Shown here in pieces: positions 7,666-15,126 of a stretch of DNA of 17,579 nucleotides. The stretch lies in NCBI GenBank assembly GCA_934646965.1, contig CAKUEZ010000040.1, positions 1-17,579 on the forward strand. The letters run 5' to 3'. The notes under the pieces were generated by a model, which worked only from the letters and a program-made list of their open reading frames with translations, did not search any database and was not told the origin of the DNA. Both the position numbers and the translations under genes were made by a program. The DNA is from an uncultured Collinsella sp. GTDB lineage: Bacteria > Actinomycetota > Coriobacteriia > Coriobacteriales > Coriobacteriaceae. How positions within the stretch are numbered: the first letter of the stretch is position 1; the number at the start of each line of letters is the position of its first letter.

Positions 7666-9066
7666 CTACTCTCCTCGCAGGTAGGCTTTGACGTCTTCTT
7701 CGATGGGATCATATAGGTCGGGGGCGATGCCGATGTACTTGCATGCCTCGTAGAGCACCGGCACCACGTTGGCGTGGATGGCCACGCAGTGGTGGATGTA
7801 GGGGCCCTCGACGATCTTGGCCTCGAGGCGCTTGAGGTTCTCGACCTCGACCCACAGGTAGGTGCCCATACCGGCCGGGCCGTCGATGCCGCGGGCGTTG
7901 CCCAGCAGCAGCGAGTACTCGCCGTTGTCGCCGTCAAAGCGGGCAAGGGTAAGATCGCCGTGCTTGGCCTCGGCCGTCAGCGCGCCGGGGTGGTCGAATG
8001 CCAGCGGGTAGGTGAGCTTGGGCTTGACGGCCGCGCAGCTGCAGGGCCAGGGGCCGCAGTGCTGCAGCAGCTCGCCGTTCTCGTTGTCGGGGTGGCGCAC
8101 CGTCCAGTCGGCGAACATGCCACGGTGGCGGCCCAGGTCGGCGGCCTCGACCATCAGCGCGGTGATGGCGCCGTGGATATCGGTCTCGCACACGACGGGG
8201 ATACCCATCTCGTTGAGGATGGCGTTGGCGGCGCAGGGCATAATGCCCAGCTCGTCCTGCAGGGCGTTCCAGCACTGGATAGCGCCGGCGTTGCAGCCGT
8301 ACTTCTCCACCAGGCGCTTCATGGCGATGGCGAGCCCTGCGACCGCGGGGACCTTGTCCTCGGGGATGCAGATCTCAAAGCTGTCGGCAATGTGGGCGAG
8401 CATGGCGGCCATGGCCTGCTCGTCGGCCTGGGCGTCGCGCACGGCCTGGACAAGCTCGGTCATGGGGATGGGCGAAAGCTGGATGTTGAACTTCTCGAGC
8501 AGCTCGCCCTCGTTGCACATGGTCGACCAGAAGTCGAACGGACGGGTGGCCATCTGCAGGATGCGGGTGTGCTTGAAGGTCTTAACGACGTTGCACACGG
8601 CCAGGAAGTCCCAGACGCCGCGCTCAAACTCGGGGTCGGTCAGACGGCAGTTGGTCATGTAGGTGAAGGGAACTTGGAAGCGGCGCAGGACCTTACCAGT
8701 GGCGAACAGGCCGCACTGGCTGTCGCGCAGGCGGGTGCCGTCGGGCTCGGGGCGCTCGTCGCGCGGGCCCCACAGCAGCACGGGCAGGCCGAGCTCGCGG
8801 GCAAGGCGGGCGCAGACGTACTCGGTGCCAAAGTTGGCGTGACAGAGCATGATGCCGTCGACGCCCTCGGCGCGGAACTTCTTGACGATGGGCTCGATAT
8901 GGCTGTCGTCGAACAGCAGGCCCTCGTCGTTGATGTCGTCGATATCGACGATGTCGACGCCGATCTCGCGCAGGCGGTCAGCCGTCAGACCGCGATACTT
9001 GATCGCGTCCGGCGCGCTAAAGATACTGCGGCGCGTGGGCACAAAACCGAGCTTGATCTTATCCAT
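7666..9066 (-). CDS. L-fucose/L-arabinose isomerase family protein
   Basis: A 466-residue cytoplasmic aldose-ketose isomerase candidate. The block PVVCETDIHGAIT matches the fucose isomerase family. By analogy with E. coli FucI the metal ligands would be E294 (in CETD), D320 (in FADWT, 26 residues on), and a histidine near residue 427 in YIHHCVAIHANV. It is shorter than FucI (about 590 residues) and resembles compact members whose substrates are mostly untested. The N-terminus KLGFVPTRRSIFSAPDA and the CHANFGTE block are Rossmann-like. GGGGAGG precedes the ATG. It is first in an operon with the split transketolase and kinase, behind a LacI-family regulator. This points to a pentose or deoxyhexose aldose; the exact sugar cannot be read off. 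Confidence 0.85.
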   Translation of the reverse strand: MDKIKLGFVPTRRSIFSAPDAIKYRGLTADRLREIGVDIVDIDDINDEGLLFDDSHIEPIVKKFRAEGVDGIMLCHANFGTEYVCARLARELGLPVLLWGPRDERPEPDGTRLRDSQCGLFATGKVLRRFQVPFTYMTNCRLTDPEFERGVWDFLAVCNVVKTFKHTRILQMATRPFDFWSTMCNEGELLEKFNIQLSPIPMTELVQAVRDAQADEQAMAAMLAHIADSFEICIPEDKVPAVAGLAIAMKRLVEKYGCNAGAIQCWNALQDELGIMPCAANAILNEMGIPVVCETDIHGAITALMVEAADLGRHRGMFADWTVRHPDNENGELLQHCGPWPCSCAAVKPKLTYPLAFDHPGALTAEAKHGDLTLARFDGDNGEYSLLLGNARGIDGPAGMGTYLWVEVENLKRLEAKIVEGPYIHHCVAIHANVVPVLYEACKYIGIAPDLYDPIEEDVKAYLRGE

Positions 9067-9092
9067 GTACGTCCTCCCCTAGTCACATGTTC

Positions 9093-9129
9093 AGTAAACA
9101 GACGCATGTTTCGTTTTGTTCTGTTTACT
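9093..9129. promoter_or_regulatory. Inverted repeat in the isomerase operon leader, likely operator
   Basis: AGTAAACAGA (9093-9102) and TCTGTTTACT (9120-9129) form a perfect 10-bp inverted repeat with 17 bp between. The TAAACAG core recurs at 9145-9151 and in the repressor promoter at 10406-10412. Within 9067-9232 TAAAC/GTTTA motifs occur about eight times. I could not fix a -35/-10 pair for the operon in this region. Confidence 0.5.
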
Positions 9130-9136
9130 AAATGTT

Positions 9137-9153
9137 TTACTCTTCTGTTTAGA
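9137..9153 (+). promoter_or_regulatory. Shared 17-bp motif, probable LacI-family operator 1
   Basis: TTACTCTTCTGTTTAGA matches TTACTATTCTGTTTAGA (minus strand, 10404-10420) at 16 of 17 positions. One copy is upstream of the isomerase operon and the other in the promoter of the adjacent repressor gene. This is the pattern of a local repressor controlling itself and its operon. Confidence 0.55.
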
Positions 9154-9232
9154 AGTTTAACGCGAAATACCCGTAAACGGTAGAGAAATCAGCCTAAACG
9201 GTATGTAAACAATCTGAACATACAAGGGGAAC

Positions 9233-9258
9233 AAAAAAGAGGGCCCCGAAGGACCCTC
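9233..9258 (-). terminator. Rho-independent terminator of the LacI-family gene
   Basis: On the minus strand GAGGGTCC-TTCG-GGGCCCTC is followed by TTTTTT: a UUCG-type tetraloop on a strong stem. It lies 69 bp past the repressor stop and separates it from the sugar operon. Confidence 0.92.
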
Positions 9259-9326
9259 TATCTGTGACGTTCTGTGTGTCCACCCGCGGCGCGGGCGCAT
9301 CTAACGCGAGTAGGCGGCGCTTTCGC

Positions 9327-10337
9327 CTAGAGCTCGCGCACGCTCTGGCGCTCGACAAAGTAGGTCGAGACGGCCGTCTTGCAGGTGTAGCTCTTGGGGT
9401 TGCGGATGTTGCCCACCAGGCGGCGCACCGCGATCTCGCCCACCTCGTGCTTGGGAACATGCACCGTGGTGAGCGGCGGATTGGAGAAGGCGCCCACGGA
9501 CAGGTCGTCGAAGCCGATCATCGACACGTCGTCGGGAACGCGCACGCCGTGCTCGTTGAGGGCACGCATGGCGCCAACGGCGAGCACGTCATTCTCAGCA
9601 AAAAAGGCCGTCGGCAGGTCGTCGCGCGAGACGGTATCGAGCCAGGCGCCCATGTCGTGATAGGCGCCCTCGAGCGTGGTGCCCAGCGTGATGTGCCATG
9701 CCGGGTTGGGCTCGAGGCCCGCGTCCTCAAGCGCCTGACGGTAGCCACGCTCGCGATCCTTAAAGTTGCGAATACGCAGGTCGCCGGCAAGATAGCCGAT
9801 CTGCTTGTGGCCCTTTTCGATAAGATGGTCCACCGCGCGCAGCACCGAGTCGGTGTTGGCGATGACCACGGCATCGAAGTACTGGCGGTCGCTCCAGCCG
9901 TCGAGCACGATCAGGTGGGCGGCAGCGTTGGCGAACAGGGCGTAGTCCTCCTCGCCCAGCTCGGTACCCATGAGCACAATGGCAGCCGACGGATCGGCGA
10001 TGAGGCCCTCGACCTGCGGACGCACGGCGTCCAGGTCGCTAAAGTCGAGCGAAACAAAGCTCGTGCTCATACCGTGGCGGCGCGCCTGGCGTTCCACACC
10101 CTCGATCACCGCGGGGTGGAAGGTGCTCTCGTCCAGGATGGCGCCCGTCTTGCGCGCGAGCACAAACTGGATGCTCTCGAGCTGCGTCGACTGCTGGTAG
10201 CCAAGTGACTGCGCGCACTCCAGGATAATCTTGGCGGTCTCCTCGCTCACGCTGCGCTTGCGGTTGAGCGCGTTGGACACGGTCGCGGGCGAAAAACCGG
10301 TGATGCGGCTGATCTCGCGGACGCTTGCTTTGGCCAT
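9327..10337 (-). CDS. LacI-family transcriptional regulator
   Basis: A 336-residue repressor-type regulator. The N-terminal helix-turn-helix and hinge are clear: SVREISRITGFSPATVSNAL (5-24), NRKRSVSEETAKII and LGYQQ. Residues from about 55 onward form a periplasmic-binding-protein-like ligand domain with typical blocks such as DSVLRAVDHLIEKGHKQIGYL, FAENDVLAVGAMRAL, VSMIGFDDL and PLTTVHVPKHEVG. The ATG at 10337 has GGGGGA upstream. It probably senses the sugar, or a phosphorylated intermediate, of the downstream isomerase operon, because the two share a 17-bp motif in their control regions. It ends in its own terminator, so operon and regulator are transcribed separately. Confidence 0.95.
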   Translation of the reverse strand: MAKASVREISRITGFSPATVSNALNRKRSVSEETAKIILECAQSLGYQQSTQLESIQFVLARKTGAILDESTFHPAVIEGVERQARRHGMSTSFVSLDFSDLDAVRPQVEGLIADPSAAIVLMGTELGEEDYALFANAAAHLIVLDGWSDRQYFDAVVIANTDSVLRAVDHLIEKGHKQIGYLAGDLRIRNFKDRERGYRQALEDAGLEPNPAWHITLGTTLEGAYHDMGAWLDTVSRDDLPTAFFAENDVLAVGAMRALNEHGVRVPDDVSMIGFDDLSVGAFSNPPLTTVHVPKHEVGEIAVRRLVGNIRNPKSYTCKTAVSTYFVERQSVREL

Positions 10338-10403
10338 CGTTTCCCCCTAGCAACGGTCGCGGCTGAGCTCGACGGCTCGGCAACTAAACGACCGCAAATT
10401 CAA

Positions 10404-10420
10404 TCTAAACAGAATAGTAA
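10404..10420 (-). promoter_or_regulatory. Shared 17-bp motif, probable LacI-family operator 2
   Basis: TTACTATTCTGTTTAGA on the minus strand, immediately downstream of the repressor -10 region, where binding would block transcription. It differs from 9137-9153 at one position. Confidence 0.55.
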
Positions 10421-10422
10421 AT

Positions 10423-10451
10423 GTTTATTAGCTAGTTTAGCCTGTTGTCAA
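10423..10451 (-). promoter_or_regulatory. Promoter of the LacI-family gene
   Basis: An exact TTGACA on the minus strand (10446-10451), followed by AT-rich DNA with TAATAA (15-bp spacer) or ATAAAC (17-bp spacer) at 10423-10430 as the -10. The leader to the ATG at 10337 is about 80 nt and contains the operator motif. Confidence 0.55.
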
Positions 10452-10492
10452 GCAAAGTGACGCAACTATTCCCCCAACGGATGCATTTACTC

Positions 10493-10514
10493 GGTAGCTA
10501 ATTTGGGACGGGGC
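10493..10514 (+). repeat. Family D repeat, isolated copy
   Basis: GGTAGCTAATTTGGGACGGG plus two more bases is identical over 22 bp to the minus strand of 4276-4297, 6.2 kb away. Here there is no U-tract in the direction of the nucleoside hydrolase gene, so it is a repeat rather than a working terminator. Confidence 0.8.
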
Positions 10515-10525
10515 GCAGGAAGCAC

Positions 10526-11500
10526 TTAGCCCAAGACGTGGGCCATGCGGGTTTTGAACTCGGCGAGAAAGCGCGGGGCGTCTACGGTTAGCGCCACGAG
10601 CGCGCTCTTGTCGGGGTCGGCCACGCGGCGCTCATCGCAGATAGTGCGGCCGCGATACTCGCCGAGCAGGTCCACGCGCAGGTTGCAGCCAAGTGCGCCC
10701 ACGAGCGTGGGATCAATCGCCACGGCAACGGCCAACGGGTCGTGCAGCGCGCAGCCGCCCAGGTAGGGCGCGTTCATCTCGTATGAGCCGATGTAGTGCT
10801 CGACCATGCCTGCAAACGCGCAGCCCGCCATGGTGCCCGAACCCGTCCAGCCAGCGATATCGCGGCGTGTGAGCACCACGCGATGCGTCACGTCCAGACC
10901 GACCATGGTGAGCTTGCGGCCCGAGCGCAGCACGGCGTCGGCGGCCTCGGGATCGCTTGCCATGTTGGCCTCGGCGCCCGCGCTCACGTTGCCGGGCACG
11001 GTAAGGGCGCCGCCCATCATGACCACGCGGCCGATGGACATCATCGCCGCCGCATCGCGCTCCAAGGCAAGCGCCAAGTTTGAGAGCGGGCCGGTCGCCA
11101 CGTAGACCAGATCGGGTCCATAGGTGCGTGCGGCATCGATCAGATAATCGACCGCCGCGTTACCATCGGCCGATGTCGCCCCCACCGGCTCGTAGGGCGA
11201 TGCAGGCACGCTCGCGCCGCCAATGCCGTTTTTACCATGGATGAGCGTGGTGGACGCCGGCGGCGTATAGGGCTCGTTCGCCTTAATGGGACGATCGGCG
11301 CCCAGGTACACCGGCACCTCGGGACGGCCCAACAGGTCAAGCACCGCCAGACAGTTATGCGCCGACTGCTCGACGCGCACGTTGCCAAAGCACGTGGTAA
11401 TACCGACGAGCTCCACCTCGGGGCTCGCGATGGCGTAGGCGAGCGCCATGGCGTCGTCCACACCCATATCCAGATCAAGGATCAGCTTCTTGGTTGCCAT
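10526..11500 (-). CDS. Inosine-uridine-type nucleoside hydrolase
   Basis: A 324-residue ribonucleoside hydrolase that cleaves the N-glycosidic bond to give ribose and a free base. The Ca2+ site is formed by the N-terminal aspartate cluster D9, D11, D15 and D16 in DLDMGVDD and by D254 in LHDPLAV, with H253 next to it. The usual cluster is DTDPGxDD, so the Thr and Pro positions are Leu and Met here. Other family blocks are TTCFGNV, HGKNGIGG, VYVATGPLSNLALAL and VVMMGGAL. No signal peptide, so the enzyme is cytoplasmic. The ATG at 11500 lies 4 bp after the ribokinase stop, so it is the second gene of a ribokinase and hydrolase operon, which fits nucleoside salvage. Purine versus pyrimidine preference is not clear. 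Confidence 0.92.
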   Translation of the reverse strand: MATKKLILDLDMGVDDAMALAYAIASPEVELVGITTCFGNVRVEQSAHNCLAVLDLLGRPEVPVYLGADRPIKANEPYTPPASTTLIHGKNGIGGASVPASPYEPVGATSADGNAAVDYLIDAARTYGPDLVYVATGPLSNLALALERDAAAMMSIGRVVMMGGALTVPGNVSAGAEANMASDPEAADAVLRSGRKLTMVGLDVTHRVVLTRRDIAGWTGSGTMAGCAFAGMVEHYIGSYEMNAPYLGGCALHDPLAVAVAIDPTLVGALGCNLRVDLLGEYRGRTICDERRVADPDKSALVALTVDAPRFLAEFKTRMAHVLG

Positions 11501-11504
11501 TGTT

Positions 11505-12494
11505 CTACTCCGCTTCTCCGTCTAAACCGTCTAAACCAAACTTATGTTCAACTTCGGCGCGCGCGGGAATCGATTGCTGAGCACCCAGGCGCGACACCGT
11601 CACTGCCGAGGCGCGAGCGCCCGCGGCCATGCACTCAAAGAGAGGCAAGCCCTGCAGCCGAGCCGCCGCAAGTGCGCCGATAAACGTATCGCCCGCAGCC
11701 GTCGTGTCGACCACCTCGCTGGAGAGCGCCGGCATGCGTAACAGCCCTCCGTCATCGCCGAGCGTAACCGACCCGGATCCGCCCAGCGTGATGACCGCGG
11801 CACCGGCACCCTTGGCGAGCAAAGCCCCAAGCGCAGCGACGCAGCTCGCGTCATCCGTGGGCAAGATGCCCGTCAGCGCCTGGCACTCGGTCTCGTTGGG
11901 ACAAACCAAGTCGACCGCAGGCCACGCGCCCGCCGGCAAGTCGCAGGCAGGAGCCGGGTTAAAGATCGTATAGAACCCCAGCCTGTGGGCGCAAGAGAGC
12001 GCCGCAGCCGTGGCCATCAGGTCGCATTCGCCCTGGGCGATAAAGACGCCGCCGGCCGCCGGGGCGAGGTCGCAGATATTGGCGTCGAGCTCATCGGCCA
12101 CCAGATAGCGCAGCGCGCAGGCAACGTCCTCGCCCGAAAGCGCATGGTTGGCGCCCGGCGATAACACGATGCGGTTGTCGCTCTCGCAACGAATGATGGT
12201 CGCGGTGCCCGTCTCCACGTCGTCGCGGTGTGCCACGAACTCAACGCCCACGCCGGCATCTTGAAGTCCCGCCACCAGTGCGTCGCCAAAGGCATCGCGC
12301 CCGACGGCGCCGATCATGCACGTGCGCGCGCTCATGCGCGCGGCGGCTACGGCCTGGTTGGCGCCCTTGCCGCCGGCGTTGGTGATAAAACCGCTTCCGC
12401 CGACGGTCTCGCCCGCACGCGGCATGCGCTCACACGCCACCGAAAGGTCCATGTTCATGCTGCCGAACACCGCAACGATGCCGCGATCTGCCAT
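11505..12494 (-). CDS. rbsK: Ribokinase (PfkB family)
   Basis: A 329-residue kinase predicted to make ribose 5-phosphate from ribose and ATP. N14 and D16 in GSMNMD and the glycine block AGGKGANQA (40-48) form the sugar-binding side. The C-terminal signature DTTAAGDTFIGAL contains the catalytic base D269. CPNETE and ITLGGSGS are typical of ribokinases. The frame stays open upstream to 12527, but AGGAGG sits six bases before the ATG at 12494, and the protein then begins at the normal place. Pairing with a nucleoside hydrolase supports ribose as substrate, although other PfkB sugars cannot be excluded. No ribose ABC transporter or rbsD is adjacent. Confidence 0.9.
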   Translation of the reverse strand: MADRGIVAVFGSMNMDLSVACERMPRAGETVGGSGFITNAGGKGANQAVAAARMSARTCMIGAVGRDAFGDALVAGLQDAGVGVEFVAHRDDVETGTATIIRCESDNRIVLSPGANHALSGEDVACALRYLVADELDANICDLAPAAGGVFIAQGECDLMATAAALSCAHRLGFYTIFNPAPACDLPAGAWPAVDLVCPNETECQALTGILPTDDASCVAALGALLAKGAGAAVITLGGSGSVTLGDDGGLLRMPALSSEVVDTTAAGDTFIGALAAARLQGLPLFECMAAGARASAVTVSRLGAQQSIPARAEVEHKFGLDGLDGEAE

Positions 12495-12557
12495 GGAAAC
12501 CTCCTCATCCGCGGGCTTTATGCCCACCGTCGGCCGTCAATCGTATGCTTTCGCACC

Positions 12558-12587
12558 TCTATAACTTTAGTTCACTTTGATGTGAAC
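12558..12587 (-). promoter_or_regulatory. Promoter and overlapping operator of the ribokinase operon
   Basis: On the minus strand TTCACA (12581-12586), a 17-bp spacer and TATAGA (12558-12563) form a good sigma-70 promoter, with a start near 12551 and a 57-nt leader. The palindrome GTTCAC-ATCAAA-GTGAAC (12570-12587) covers the -35 box and spacer, an ideal repressor position. It is unlike the TAAACAG motif of the isomerase operon, so a different regulator is likely. Confidence 0.6.
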
Positions 12588-12635
12588 GCGCGCTTGAGGT
12601 TGCGCCAGCAGCAAGCATTCACAGGAGCAGGCAGC

Positions 12636-12641
12636 TACAAT
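12636..12641 (+). promoter_or_regulatory. Candidate -10 box of the acyltransferase gene
   Basis: TACAAT lies 40 bp upstream of the ATG; no convincing -35 is seen. The 186-bp gap 12495-12680 holds this and the divergent ribokinase promoter. Confidence 0.35.
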
Positions 12642-12680
12642 GAATACGTGCTGATTATTCTCGTCATTGGATGATGTTTT

Positions 12681-14897
12681 ATGGAACAATTCCCGCAATC
12701 GAGCTCACGCGGCCGACGCCGCACGGGCAACGAACCGGCGCCGCACGAACGTCCGCGGGCCGAGCGCCGCACCGGCGGCTCGCGACGCGCCCCGAGCCCT
12801 CATCGTGCGCCCGCCAACAAAGCGGACCATGCCAGCGCCGCCACCGCAGACCAGACGCCCGCTCGTCCCAAATCCCGCTACATTCCCGCCCTCGACGGCC
12901 TGCGCACGCTCGCCGTTGTCGCGGTGGTGCTCTATCACCTCAACCTCACATGGGCTCAGGGCGGCTTGCTCGGCGTCACGATCTTCTTTGTGCTTTCGGG
13001 ATATCTGATTACGCGCCTGCTGCTCAACGAAGTCGCCAAGACCGGACGCATCGACCTCAAGAGCTTCTGGATTCGCCGCATCCGCCGCCTGTTCCCCGCC
13101 GTAGTGACCGTCGTGGTGGTGACCTGCGCGCTGTGCACGATCTTTAACCACGTGATGCTCACCAAGATGCGTCCCGACATCCTGCCGTCGCTGCTGTTCT
13201 TCAACAACTGGTGGCAGATTGCGCAGGACGTCTCGTACTTCAACGCCTTGGGCGATCCCTCGCCGCTCACGCACTTTTGGTCGCTCGCCATCGAGGAGCA
13301 GTTCTACCTGATTTGGCCGCCGCTGCTCCTTGCCATGGTATCCATGCATATGAGCAAGCCCAGCACGCGTCGCGTGGTCCTGGGCCTGGCTGCTGTTTCC
13401 GCCATCGCCATGATGGTGCTCTACAACCCTGCCGCCGACCCCAGCCGCGTGTACTACGGCACCGACACTCGCGTATTCTCGCTGCTGCTGGGCGCTTGGA
13501 TGGCCTTTATCCCCGACCGCGACTTGGCGCCTGTGCGCCTCGCCCATCGCCTGGGGCTCGACCGCCTGGCCAGCGCGGCCAAGGGCGGCAAGAACGCCAA
13601 GAACGAGCATGACGCGACGGCCGATGACGCAACCGAGGCCGCATCGGCTCAGCCGAGTGCGCTCGTGCGCTTTTGGTCCTCGCCCGCATCCATCGATGTG
13701 CTAGGCATCGTGGGCCTGGTTGGCCTTGCCGCCATGGTCGCGCTCACCAACGGCTACACGGCGTTCCAGTATCGCGGCGGCACGCTGCTGTGCTCCATCC
13801 TCACGCTCATGGTCATCGCGGCCTGCGTGCAGCCCCAGGGAATAGTGGCCCGCGCGCTATCCGCCGAGCCGCTCGTATGGGTTGGCAAGCGCTCCTACAG
13901 CATCTACCTGTGGCACTATCCGCTGTTGCTGCTCATGAACCCGGTCGCCAACATCAACGACACGCCCTGGTGGCAGTACATTTTGCAGGTACTGCTGGTG
14001 GTAGCCGTCGCCGAATGTTCCTATCGCTTTATCGAGACGCCGTTTAGGAAGGGCGCCTTTGGGCGCACTGTCTCCGAGTTCCGCGATGGCGCCACCACGC
14101 CTGCCAACTGGGTGCGCGCGCATATTCCTGCGTGTGCCACTTGCGGCATCGTGCTTGTCATCGCGCTGGGCGGTCTGGTCTTTGTGCCGGAAACCTCCGC
14201 GCTCAGCGGCGAAGGCGCCGAAGTCCTCAACAAGGAAGCTAAAAACGCCGCGCCCACGGACCAACAGGCAGCCGACGACACCGACAAGGACAACGATGGC
14301 TTCCCCGATGGCTCCTACGACCTGCTCATGATCGGTGACTCCGTGTCGCTACGCGCCGTGGATTCCTTTGACGGCGTGTTCCCGCACAGTCATATCGATG
14401 CCGAAAAGGGTCGCCAATTCGATGCGGGCCGCGCGACATTTGAGGGCTATATCCAACAGAACCTTGCCGGCAAAATCGTGGTCTTTGCCCTGGGCACCAA
14501 CGGCTTGGTGACCGATGACCAGATCGATGCCATCATGGCCGATGCGGGAGACAAGCGCATTGTCTTGTTTGTGAACACGCGCAGCCCGCAGCCGTGGGTG
14601 GGATCGACCAACCAGGCCATCGCCAATGCTGCCACGCGCTACAAGAATGTGCGCGTTATCGACTGGTACGGATACAGCGCCAACCGCAACGATCTGTTCG
14701 ATGGCGACGGCACGCACCTATCGACCACCGGCGTGACCGAGTATCTCAACCTGATCCACGATGCCGTTAAGAAGGATCTGCCCGTGCATCCCGAGGACCA
14801 CGTCAATGATCCGCAGCCGGCAGCCGTCAAATCTGCCGCCGACGCCCTGGTCAACGCCCTCGCCTACAAGCCGCACAAGTTGGGCGCCGACAAGTAA
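12681..14897 (+). CDS. OatA-like membrane acyltransferase with C-terminal SGNH domain
   Basis: A 738-residue integral membrane O-acyltransferase of the acyltransferase-3 family, fused to an extracytoplasmic SGNH hydrolase-like domain. OatA enzymes of this layout O-acetylate peptidoglycan; other members modify other surface glycans. Residues 1-65 are Arg/Pro/Ala-rich and look disordered. The membrane part runs from about 67 (YIPALDGLRTLAVVAVVLYH, H86 catalytic by analogy) to about 520, with FFVLSGYLITRLL, FWSLAIEEQFYLIWP and YSIYLWHYPLLLL. A charged, low-complexity insert lies near 300-330. The SGNH part has S554 in MIGDSVSLR and the D676-x-x-H679 pair in DGTHLS. The ATG at 12681 has no good Shine-Dalgarno site. 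It is the only gene in its direction here and divergent from ribokinase. Acceptor substrate is unknown. Confidence 0.9.
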   Translation: MEQFPQSSSRGRRRTGNEPAPHERPRAERRTGGSRRAPSPHRAPANKADHASAATADQTPARPKSRYIPALDGLRTLAVVAVVLYHLNLTWAQGGLLGVTIFFVLSGYLITRLLLNEVAKTGRIDLKSFWIRRIRRLFPAVVTVVVVTCALCTIFNHVMLTKMRPDILPSLLFFNNWWQIAQDVSYFNALGDPSPLTHFWSLAIEEQFYLIWPPLLLAMVSMHMSKPSTRRVVLGLAAVSAIAMMVLYNPAADPSRVYYGTDTRVFSLLLGAWMAFIPDRDLAPVRLAHRLGLDRLASAAKGGKNAKNEHDATADDATEAASAQPSALVRFWSSPASIDVLGIVGLVGLAAMVALTNGYTAFQYRGGTLLCSILTLMVIAACVQPQGIVARALSAEPLVWVGKRSYSIYLWHYPLLLLMNPVANINDTPWWQYILQVLLVVAVAECSYRFIETPFRKGAFGRTVSEFRDGATTPANWVRAHIPACATCGIVLVIALGGLVFVPETSALSGEGAEVLNKEAKNAAPTDQQAADDTDKDNDGFPDGSYDLLMIGDSVSLRAVDSFDGVFPHSHIDAEKGRQFDAGRATFEGYIQQNLAGKIVVFALGTNGLVTDDQIDAIMADAGDKRIVLFVNTRSPQPWVGSTNQAIANAATRYKNVRVIDWYGYSANRNDLFDGDGTHLSTTGVTEYLNLIHDAVKKDLPVHPEDHVNDPQPAAVKSAADALVNALAYKPHKLGADK

Positions 14898-14920
14898 CCT
14901 GCAGCGCAAACTTCCCGCAT

Positions 14921-14958
14921 CCGGAGGGGGTGTCTGCCGTGGCAGACACCCCCTCCGG
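14921..14958. repeat. 18-bp perfect hairpin behind the acyltransferase gene
   Basis: CCGGAGGGGGTGTCTGCC (14921-14938) and its complement (14941-14958) are separated by only GT. The hairpin is 23 bp past the stop codon. It is very GC-rich and has no T-run on either side, so it may be a U-less terminator, a 3'-end protector, or a REP-like unit. Confidence 0.85.
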
Positions 14959-15126
14959 CAGCTAGGGCGTTCCTTATGTGCCGGCGCCTAGGGACACTCC
15001 CGACGCGGGCAGTGAAGTCCCCCGTGGACGAATTCCAAGGGCCCCGCCGCTCCAAGCATCGTTTCCGCGCCTTACGCCCGCCCCAAACGATCAAAACTCG
15101 ACCCTCTCGGCGCAAACCCAAGGGGC
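14959..15126. other. Non-coding spacer with an imperfect hairpin
   Basis: No credible gene is seen on either strand; the open frames here are short, basic and lack ribosome sites. GGGAC (14991-14995) and CCCG pair with CGGG and GTCCC (15017-15021) as an imperfect hairpin. Otherwise I see nothing assignable. Confidence 0.5.

Noticed and set aside
4346..9066. Sulfoquinovose transketolase (sulfo-TK) pathway, which also uses a split transketolase with an isomerase
   Set aside because: No sulfonate transporter, sulfoquinovosidase or sulfolactaldehyde gene is present, and an FGGY kinase does not belong to that route as I know it. Kept only as a remote alternative.
9067..9232. Riboswitch in the long leader of the isomerase operon
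   Set aside because: The leader has repeated TAAAC-type protein-site motifs and no conserved aptamer pattern that I recognise.
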